Source: Nitrospirota bacterium (GTDB lineage Bacteria > Nitrospirota > Thermodesulfovibrionia > Thermodesulfovibrionales > JdFR-88). From it: 5,748 nucleotides of DNA. Below, piece by piece: positions 1 through 4,856 of the stretch. The position numbers and the translations under genes were made by a program. The DNA lies in the NCBI GenBank assembly GCA_021790695.1, contig JAJYGJ010000122.1, forward strand, positions 1 through 5,748, written 5' to 3'. The notes beneath the pieces were generated by a model, which made no database searches, was not told where the DNA came from, and saw only the letters and a list, made by a program, of their open reading frames with translations. The number at the start of each line of letters is the position of its first letter. Position 1 is the first letter of the stretch.

Positions 1-2
1 GG

Positions 3-650
3 ATTGCCCTCGGGGACATGAACCTCGATGAGGCGGCGGCAACCGCCGGGGCCCTCAAGGAGGCGGGGGCGGACTCGGCTGCCTACGGGCTTGACGTCTC
101 CAGCGCCGTGGACGTGGAAAAAACCTTCGAGGCGATAAAAAATGACTTCGGCAGGCTCGACATCCTCATCAACAACGCGGGCATTACCAGGGACGGGCTG
201 GTCCTGAGGATGAAGCCCGAGGACTGGGACGCGGTGATAAACGTCAACCTGCGGAGCGTATTTCTCTGCTCGAAGGAGGCCGTAAAGATAATGTCCCGCC
301 AGCGCTACGGCAGGATCGTGAGCATCGCCTCGGTGGTGGCCTTCATGGGCAACCCGGGGCAGGCGAACTACGGCGCGTCCAAGGCGGGCATCGTCGGGCT
401 CACGAAGACAATCGCCAAGGAGTACGCGGGCAGGGGAATCACCGCCAACGCCGTGGCGCCCGGATTCATCGTTACGGCGATGACCGAAAAGCTGCCGGAG
501 GCCGTCAGGAACCAGATGCTCCAGGCGATACCTTCCGGGAAATTCGGGACCGTGCAGGATGTGGCGCACGCGGTCTCCTTTTTCTGTTCGCCGGGGGCCG
601 GCTATATCACCGGACAGGTCATGCACGTAAACGGCGGGATGTACATGTAG
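3..650 (+). CDS. fabG: 3-oxoacyl-[ACP] reductase FabG, 5' truncated
   Basis: This is the NADPH-dependent beta-ketoacyl-ACP reductase of type II fatty-acid synthesis, a cytosolic short-chain dehydrogenase/reductase. The reading frame is open from base 3 and enters the window just after the Rossmann nucleotide loop, so roughly 30 N-terminal residues, including the glycine-rich cofactor motif, are missing; the ATG at 18 is internal. Counting from that Met, one sees NNAG at 52-55, the tetrad Asn77, Ser105, Tyr118 and Lys122 (YGASK), and the PG turn at 148-149. The C-terminus ends in the usual HVNGGMYM-like tail. The gene lies 59 bases before acpP in the same direction, and the order fabG-acpP-fabF supports FabG rather than another SDR. 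Identity is secure; only the start is unseen. Confidence 0.96.
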   Translation: MALGDMNLDEAAATAGALKEAGADSAAYGLDVSSAVDVEKTFEAIKNDFGRLDILINNAGITRDGLVLRMKPEDWDAVINVNLRSVFLCSKEAVKIMSRQRYGRIVSIASVVAFMGNPGQANYGASKAGIVGLTKTIAKEYAGRGITANAVAPGFIVTAMTEKLPEAVRNQMLQAIPSGKFGTVQDVAHAVSFFCSPGAGYITGQVMHVNGGMYM

Positions 651-709
651 CTTCCATTTTCGAAAAAACCAAGACAAGAAAGTGACATTCTAAAGGAGGA
701 GCGCGCGCA

Positions 710-943
710 ATGGTAGAGCAGAACGTTAAGGAAATCATAGCCAAACAGTTGGGCGTGGATATGACCGAAGTGAAGCCGGAGGCCTCTTTTGTGGAGGACC
801 TCGGGGCGGACTCCCTTGATACCGTGGAACTTGTAATGGCGTTCGAGGAGGGGTTCAATATCGAGATACCGGAGGAGGACGCCGAAAAGATAGTAAAAGT
901 GCAGGACGCCATTAATTACATAAAAGCAAAAAAAGGCGAATAG
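710..943 (+). CDS. acpP: Acyl carrier protein
   Basis: This small acidic protein (77 residues) carries growing acyl chains on a 4'-phosphopantetheine arm to the Fab enzymes. The attachment Ser35 lies in the canonical GADSLD motif, after the conserved FVEDLGAD segment and before the acidic helix II, which runs through DTVELVMAFEE. The family is normally 75-80 residues, so the gene is complete. The start is well supported: AAAGGAGGA at 692-700 is a near-perfect Shine-Dalgarno sequence 9 bases before the ATG. This is the strongest ribosome-binding site in the window, in keeping with the high abundance of ACP. The preceding 59-base gap shows no terminator, so cotranscription with fabG is likely. 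Cytosolic; nothing unusual seen. Confidence 0.98.
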   Translation: MVEQNVKEIIAKQLGVDMTEVKPEASFVEDLGADSLDTVELVMAFEEGFNIEIPEEDAEKIVKVQDAINYIKAKKGE

Positions 944-970
944 GCGGGATTAAAAGGCCGGGTGTTAAGC

Positions 971-988
971 ATGGTTTTTTCAAAATGA
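971..988 (+). promoter_or_regulatory. Possible five-codon leader ORF coupled to fabF
   Basis: In the 41-base gap between acpP and fabF, an ATG at 971 opens a five-codon frame (MVFSK). Its TGA overlaps the fabF ATG in the arrangement ATGA. The fabF start has no recognisable Shine-Dalgarno sequence of its own at the usual distance, so ribosomes ending on the mini-frame could restart on fabF. The mini-frame itself has only a weak GGGTG upstream. The layout is seen directly; a function is conjecture and chance is quite possible. Confidence 0.2.
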
Positions 989-2226
989 GACGCAGAGTGG
1001 TTGTAACGGGCCTGGGGCTGATAACGCCCCTTGGCATCGGCACGGAGCAGAGCTGGAAGGGACTGGTCGAAGGCCGCTCCGGCATCAGAAGGATAACGCA
1101 GTTCGACGCATCGGGCTTCGCGGCTCAGATAGCCGGGGAGGTGGAAGGTTTTGTCCCCGAGGACTATATGGACGCAAAGGATGCCCGCAAGACCGACCGC
1201 TTCGCCCAGTTGGCGGTTGCGGCGGCCGGAATGGCGCTTCGGGATTCGGGGCTGGTCATCGGCCCCGACAACGCCGAAAGGGTCGGCGTCCTCATCGGGT
1301 CCGGCATCGGCGGCCTCCAGACCATTGAGCGCTATCACGCCATCCTCCTCGAGAAGGGGCCCAGGCGCATCACGCCTTTTTTCATCCCCATGCTTTCCAT
1401 CAACCTGGCCGCCGGCAACATATCGATAAAGTTCGGGGCCAAGGGGCCTAACTCCGCCGTCTCCACGGCGTGCGCCACCGGCAGCCACGCCATAGGAGAT
1501 GCATGCAGGATCATCCAGTACGGCGACGCGGACGCGATGATCGCCGGGGGCACGGAGGCCGTAATAGCGCCGCTTTGCATCGGAGGGTTCAGCGCGATGA
1601 AGGCCCTGTCCACCAGAAACGATGAGCCTCAAAAGGCCTCCAGGCCGTTTGACTCCGGCAGGGACGGGTTTGTGATGGGCGAAGGATCCGGCATCCTCAT
1701 ACTGGAGGAGCTTCAAAGCGCGCTTGGCAGGGGCGCCAGGGTCCTGGCGGAATTCGCCGGGTTCGGCATGAGTTCGGACGCGTATCATATAACTTCCCCC
1801 AGTGCCGATGGAGACGGGGCGGCGCGGTGCATCAGTAACGCGCTTAAAGACGCCGGTGTCCCGCCCGGCGCCGTTGACTACATAAACGCCCACGGCACCT
1901 CCACCAGGCAGGGCGACGAGATAGAGACGTCAGCCATCAGGAAGGTCTTCGGAGCGCACGCGGGCAAGCTGGCCGTAAGCTCTACGAAATCGATGACCGG
2001 CCACCTCCTGGGCGCGGCCGGCGGGGTTGAAGCGGCCGTGTCGGTCCTCACGATCATGAACTCCATCATCCCGCCCACAATAAACCTGGACAACCCGGAC
2101 CCGGAATGCGACCTGGACTACGTGCCGCACGAGGCGAGGCGCCGCCGCGTGGATTACGCGCTTTCAAACTCCTTCGGCTTTGGGGGCACCAACGCCTGTC
2201 TCCTCTTCAAAAGACTTGAACCCTGA
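985..2226 (+). CDS. fabF: 3-oxoacyl-[ACP] synthase II FabF
   Basis: This is the elongating condensing enzyme (KAS II) of fatty-acid synthesis. It joins malonyl-ACP to an acyl chain held on its cysteine, with loss of CO2. The 413-residue length is that of the family. The catalytic Cys163 (in STACATG), His303 (NAHGTST), Lys335 and His340 (STKSMTGH) fall at the residue numbers used for Escherichia coli FabF. The C-terminal NSFGFGGTNA loop is intact. The start MRRRVVVTGLG fits the family, although the upstream Shine-Dalgarno is very weak. The gene follows acpP by 41 bases and overlaps rnc at its 3' end, so it is read as part of one fab-acp-rnc transcript. The Cys-His-His set separates it from FabH. 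Nothing appears broken. Confidence 0.98.
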   Translation: MRRRVVVTGLGLITPLGIGTEQSWKGLVEGRSGIRRITQFDASGFAAQIAGEVEGFVPEDYMDAKDARKTDRFAQLAVAAAGMALRDSGLVIGPDNAERVGVLIGSGIGGLQTIERYHAILLEKGPRRITPFFIPMLSINLAAGNISIKFGAKGPNSAVSTACATGSHAIGDACRIIQYGDADAMIAGGTEAVIAPLCIGGFSAMKALSTRNDEPQKASRPFDSGRDGFVMGEGSGILILEELQSALGRGARVLAEFAGFGMSSDAYHITSPSADGDGAARCISNALKDAGVPPGAVDYINAHGTSTRQGDEIETSAIRKVFGAHAGKLAVSSTKSMTGHLLGAAGGVEAAVSVLTIMNSIIPPTINLDNPDPECDLDYVPHEARRRRVDYALSNSFGFGGTNACLLFKRLEP

Positions 2227-2938
2227 CGCCAGGAAAAGCAAAAGCGGGCCCGCCCTCAGTTACAGCTTCAAGGACAAAAACCTGCTGCGGCAGGCGCTGA
2301 CCCACCGTTCCTATTTCGGAGAGGGCCGCGCGCCCGCCCCGGCCAAACAACCGGCCGGGCATAATGAAAGGCTCGAGTTCCTGGGCGATGCGGTCCTGAC
2401 CCTGATCTTCTCGGAATACCTCTACGGGACCGGCTTTGACGAGGCCGGGATGTCCAGGATAAGGGCGCTCATGGTCCGGGGCTCCGAATTCGCGAAGGCC
2501 GCCGACAGGATTTCCCTGGGCGGGGCGCTCCTCCTGGGAAAAGGGGAGATGAGGACCGGCGGATGGACGAAACAGTCCATACTGGCGGGAGCGTTCGAGG
2601 CCGTAATCGGGGCCGTTTATCTGGACGGCGGCTACGGGGCGGCAAGAAAAACGGTGATCGAAATCTTCGATGAAAAACTGAAGGCCGTGATAGAAAGCGG
2701 ACAGTTCCGCGACGCCAAGACCGAGTTGCAGGAGCTGTGCCAGAAACTCTTCGGGATGCTGCCCTCTTACAGGCTTTTGAAGGAAGAGGGCAGGGAACAC
2801 GAGAAATTTTTCACCGTGGGGGTCTTTCTCTCCCAAAAATCCTACGGGCGCGGCAAAGGCAGGACCAAAAAAGAGGCCGAAACCCTCGCCGCGCGGCAGG
2901 CCCTCGAAAAGCTCGGGGGAGAACCAAAGACGAAATAA
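2216..2938 (+). CDS. rnc: Ribonuclease III
   Basis: This double-strand-specific endoribonuclease processes rRNA precursors and structured mRNAs. Numbering from the TTG at 2216 (240 residues), the RNase III domain spans about 12-148. It carries the signature HNERLEFLGDAV with Glu51, Glu54 and Asp58, then Glu76, Glu111 and Glu128. A complete double-stranded RNA-binding domain follows at about 166-235. At residue 125 the sequence reads ILAGAFEA, so Gly replaces the Asp that normally binds metal (Asp114 in E. coli). An Ala/Pro-rich loop before the signature is about a dozen residues longer than in E. coli. No ATG or GTG start fits: TTG at 2216 gives an 11-base overlap with fabF, TTG at 2180 adds 12 residues, and neither has a clear ribosome site, so coupling to fabF translation is likely. 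Identity is secure; the start is uncertain. Confidence 0.93.
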   Translation: MNPDARKSKSGPALSYSFKDKNLLRQALTHRSYFGEGRAPAPAKQPAGHNERLEFLGDAVLTLIFSEYLYGTGFDEAGMSRIRALMVRGSEFAKAADRISLGGALLLGKGEMRTGGWTKQSILAGAFEAVIGAVYLDGGYGAARKTVIEIFDEKLKAVIESGQFRDAKTELQELCQKLFGMLPSYRLLKEEGREHEKFFTVGVFLSQKSYGRGKGRTKKEAETLAARQALEKLGGEPKTK

Positions 2939-2983
2939 AAAACACCCGGTTTATACCTTTGCTCTCCTCCGCCGCCCGCAAAT

Positions 2984-3014
2984 ACTAATTTTCTACTAAT
3001 TAATGCCAAATTAG
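2984..3014. repeat. AT-rich patch with ACTAATT repeats
   Basis: In the gap after rnc, ACTAATT occurs at 2984-2990 and again at 2995-3001, 11 bases apart. CTAATT (2996-3001) can also pair with AATTAG (3009-3014). The patch is much richer in A and T than the surroundings. It may be a protein site or chance in low-complexity DNA; no function is claimed. Confidence 0.25.
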
Positions 3015-3036
3015 CAATTGACTCCGGCACCCAAAG

Positions 3037-3085
3037 AAAAAACCGCCAGCCTGGCAACCCGAAGATGTCCGGCTGGCGGTTTTTT
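3037..3085. terminator. Bidirectional intrinsic terminator between rnc and ferredoxin
   Basis: A perfect 15-bp inverted repeat pairs 3037-3051 (AAAAAACCGCCAGCC) with 3071-3085 (GGCTGGCGGTTTTTT) around a 19-base spacer. GGCA/TGTC in the spacer can extend the stem further. The plus strand ends in six T, and the minus strand reads six T from the A-run, so the hairpin suits both directions. It sits between the convergent rnc and ferredoxin genes, 98 bases after rnc and 10 bases after the ferredoxin stop. Confidence 0.9.
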
Positions 3086-3095
3086 AAAGCTATTT

Positions 3096-3281
3096 CTATT
3101 CGGTCAGCGTTATCGCCTCCACGGGACAGACGCCGGCCGCAGCCTCGCAGTCGCAGTCGGCGCAGCCCTGCTCATTGATTACCCAGGCCTTCTCGTCCCT
3201 GAGCTCGAAGACCGTGGGGCAAAGCTCCGCGCACGAGCCGCAGCCCACGCAGGTGTCATAATCAACAACGGGTTTTTTCAT
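3096..3281 (-). CDS. Small [4Fe-4S] ferredoxin
   Basis: This 61-residue low-potential electron carrier is expected in the cytosol. The first half has Cys11, Cys14, Cys17 and Cys21-Pro (CVGCGSCAELCP), and the C-terminus has Cys52-Pro before VEAI. The pattern resembles Desulfovibrio single-cluster ferredoxins, where three N-terminal cysteines and the last Cys-Pro cysteine hold one [4Fe-4S] cluster. Cys40, Cys43 and Cys45 bring the total to eight, as in two-cluster ferredoxins, but their spacing (CADCDC) is not the canonical CxxCxxC, so one cluster is more likely. The start has AAGGAGG five bases upstream (plus strand 3287-3293). The gene stands alone, convergent to rnc and divergent from the aminotransferase. 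Its redox partner cannot be told from here. Confidence 0.93.
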   Translation of the reverse strand: MKKPVVDYDTCVGCGSCAELCPTVFELRDEKAWVINEQGCADCDCEAAAGVCPVEAITLTE

Positions 3282-3338
3282 TTTTTCCTCCTTCCGGACC
3301 TGCTGCAGATTGATCGGTATTTTGCCTGTGTGCAGATT

Positions 3339-3367
3339 ATTTTATCATCTTTCAACCCTTGTGGTAA
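3339..3367 (-). promoter_or_regulatory. Candidate ferredoxin promoter
   Basis: On the minus strand, TTACCA (-35, plus 3362-3367) and TAAAAT (-10, plus 3339-3344) lie 17 bases apart. The expected RNA start near 3332 leaves a leader of about 50 bases before the ferredoxin ATG. The -10 matches sigma-70 at five of six positions and the -35 at four of six. It lies on top of the opposite promoter, so both can hardly be bound at once. Confidence 0.5.
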
Positions 3368-3370
3368 AAT
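3342..3370 (+). promoter_or_regulatory. Candidate aminotransferase promoter, extended -10
   Basis: TTATCA (-35, 3342-3347) and TAAAAT (-10, 3365-3370) are 17 bases apart. TG at 3362-3363 supplies an extended -10. RNA would begin near 3377, about 33 bases before the aminotransferase ATG. The spacing and extended -10 make this the better of the two divergent candidates. Confidence 0.6.
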
Positions 3371-3409
3371 CATTCGGACCTATCTCATTCCCACGGAGGT
3401 GGCAGCGAG

Positions 3410-4588
3410 ATGCTTTCAGAGCGGGCCCGGCAGATAAAACCATCGCCGACCCTCGCCATAGATTCGAAGGCGAAGGCGATGAAGGCGGAGGGCCTGGACG
3501 TAATAAATTTCGGCGTCGGGGAGCCGGACTTCGACACGCCGGAAAACATAAAAGAAGCGGCCATAAAGGCCATAAGAGACGGCTTTACAAAATATACGCC
3601 GGTCGGCGGCACGGACAAGCTGAAGGACGCCGTTACCGGCAAGCTCGCGGCCGACAACGGGCTTGAATACGGCAGGGCCGAGGTAATCGTCTCCTGCGGG
3701 GCCAAGCACAGCCTCTATAACGCCATGCAGGCGCTCCTGGACCCCGGCGACGAGGTCATAATCCCCGCGCCGTACTGGGTAAGCTATCCCGAGCAGGTCC
3801 TGCTTGGGGGGGCCAAACCAGTCTTTTTAAAGACACTCGAGGAAGACGGCTTCCTGCTGACCGCATCCGCCTTTGAGCGGGCCATCACGAAAAAGACGAA
3901 GGCGCTCATACTGAATTCCCCGTCCAACCCGACGGGCTCCTCCTATGACCGCCCCGCGCTCGAACGCATAGCGGAGGTGGCCGTAAAAAAAGATATCTTC
4001 ATCATATCGGACGAGATATACGAAAAGCTCCTTTACGGCGGGGCCCGGCACGTGAGCATCGCCAGCCTGGGGCCGGAGGTCAAAAAAAGGACCATCGTCA
4101 TAAACGGGGTCTCGAAGGCTTACGCGATGACCGGCTGGAGGATAGGATACGCCGCCGGCCCGGCGGAACTTGTAAAGGCGATGACCGCCATACAGAGCCA
4201 GTCCACCTCCAACCCGTCGTCGATCTCACAGGCCGCGGCCGTCGAGGCCCTGAAGGGGCCGCAGGATTCCGTTCGGCGCATGGCCGCGGAGTTCGATAAA
4301 AGAAGAAGGCGCATCGTGGAGGCGCTAAACGGCCTGGGGCCGGTCCGGTGCGCCGCCCCCGCCGGGGCGTTCTACGTCTTTCCCAATACGCGGGCCCTTT
4401 ACGCGAAATCTCCGGAGATATCCTCCTCCTCGAAACTGGCGATGTATCTGCTTGAGAAGGCCCGTGTCGCCGTCGTGCCGGGGGACGCCTTCGGGGACGA
4501 CGACTTCATAAGGCTCTCTTACGCAACAGGCATCGAACAGATAGAAAAGGGGATCGAGCGGATAAAAGCGGCCCTCGCCGCCCTTTAG
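3410..4588 (+). CDS. aspC: Aspartate aminotransferase, class I, subgroup Ibeta
   Basis: This is a cytosolic PLP enzyme of fold type I, predicted to move the amino group between aspartate and 2-oxoglutarate. The 392-residue length is typical. The internal aldimine lysine is Lys236 (SKAYAMTGWRIGY). Asn173 (NSPSNPTG), Asp201 and Tyr204 (SDEIYE) and Arg244 contact the cofactor, Trp123 (APYWVSYPE) stacks on it, and Arg368 (FIRLSYAT) binds the substrate carboxylate. The sequence closely resembles the Thermus enzyme, including Lys99 in GAKHSLYN, a lysine tied to dicarboxylate substrates in this subgroup. Some relatives also transaminate prephenate, so dual activity is possible but not shown. GGAGG at 3395-3399 lies 10 bases before the ATG. 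The gene is divergent from the ferredoxin, with its own likely promoter. Family certain; substrate inferred. Confidence 0.9.
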   Translation: MLSERARQIKPSPTLAIDSKAKAMKAEGLDVINFGVGEPDFDTPENIKEAAIKAIRDGFTKYTPVGGTDKLKDAVTGKLAADNGLEYGRAEVIVSCGAKHSLYNAMQALLDPGDEVIIPAPYWVSYPEQVLLGGAKPVFLKTLEEDGFLLTASAFERAITKKTKALILNSPSNPTGSSYDRPALERIAEVAVKKDIFIISDEIYEKLLYGGARHVSIASLGPEVKKRTIVINGVSKAYAMTGWRIGYAAGPAELVKAMTAIQSQSTSNPSSISQAAAVEALKGPQDSVRRMAAEFDKRRRRIVEALNGLGPVRCAAPAGAFYVFPNTRALYAKSPEISSSSKLAMYLLEKARVAVVPGDAFGDDDFIRLSYATGIEQIEKGIERIKAALAAL

Positions 4589-4608
4589 ATATCCGCGCCA
4601 TCCGGGCG

Positions 4609-4638
4609 GAAGGCGGGCATGCCCGTCTTCTCATTCTT
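4609..4638 (+). terminator. Weak hairpin terminator after the aminotransferase
   Basis: GAAGGCGGG (4609-4617) pairs with CCCGTCTTC (4622-4630) through nine pairs, one of them G-U, around a CATG loop. The following TCATTCTT is only partly T-rich, so termination may be incomplete and read-through into the structured region downstream is plausible. It begins 20 bases after the aminotransferase stop. Confidence 0.45.
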
Positions 4639-4642
4639 CGGA

Positions 4643-4817
4643 GTGCGGTTGGCGGCTCGCTGCCCGCGCCGGATACCCGGGACCGCTTGCGATCGCGAAA
4701 CTGATTGCCCTGCGGGACGGCGACAGGTGCCGTCCCGCATTGGCACGGAGCTGAGCGATTGCGAGCGGTCCCGTTGCGCGGCCCCATTGGCGCGAGGAAC
4801 CGAGCCGTCGGCCGCAC
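4643..4817 (+). repeat. Long imperfect palindrome / rod-shaped RNA candidate before era
   Basis: This stretch between the aminotransferase and era folds on itself in nested layers: 4643-4659 with 4801-4817 (17 pairs), 4665-4670 with 4789-4794 (6), 4679-4696 with 4755-4772 (18), 4706-4709 with 4742-4745 (4), and 4711-4721 with 4729-4739 (11, perfect, loop GACAGGT). All five non-Watson-Crick positions in the two long helices are G-U on the plus-strand RNA and would be A-C on the minus strand. This favours a structured plus-strand RNA over a plain DNA repeat. No protein is credible here. It could be an independent small RNA, part of an aminotransferase or era transcript, or a degenerate palindromic mobile element. 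It does not show the conserved SRP RNA tip. Confidence 0.65.
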
Positions 4818-4844
4818 GCTGCCCGGCGGCGACAACAAATGGGG

Positions 4845-4850
4845 TATACT
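4845..4850 (+). promoter_or_regulatory. Candidate era -10 box, possibly leaderless
   Basis: TATACT matches the sigma-70 -10 consensus at five of six positions and ends only 6 bases before the era ATG. Transcription would then start on or next to the start codon. No convincing -35 element is found 16-18 bases upstream, so an activator or a coincidental match cannot be excluded. Confidence 0.45.
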
Positions 4851-4856
4851 AATTGA

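Noticed and set aside
651..709. Terminator between fabG and acpP (TTTTCGAAAA)
   Set aside because: The stem is short and AT-only with no T-tract after it; the genes are better read as one transcript.
916..1893. 325-codon open frame on the minus strand
   Set aside because: It lies opposite fabF, whose catalytic motifs are complete. The translation is Arg/Gly/Pro-rich with no recognisable domain, as expected of an antisense shadow in GC-rich DNA.
2207..2836. 209-codon minus-strand frame opposite rnc
   Set aside because: It is antisense to a clear RNase III gene and shows no motif or ribosome site.
4689..4696. GCGATCGC, the HIP1 octamer of cyanobacteria
   Set aside because: A single copy within a longer helix is not evidence for HIP1, and the gene content does not suggest a cyanobacterium.
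4643..4817. SRP RNA or another standard housekeeping RNA
   Set aside because: The conserved SRP tip sequence is absent, and I see no diagnostic 6S, tmRNA or RNase P motif by eye; covariance search would be needed.
4619..4852. 77-codon plus-strand frame between the aminotransferase and era
   Set aside because: It covers the long inverted repeat, has no ribosome site or similarity to known proteins, and its Arg/Pro/Cys-rich content fits translated repeat DNA.
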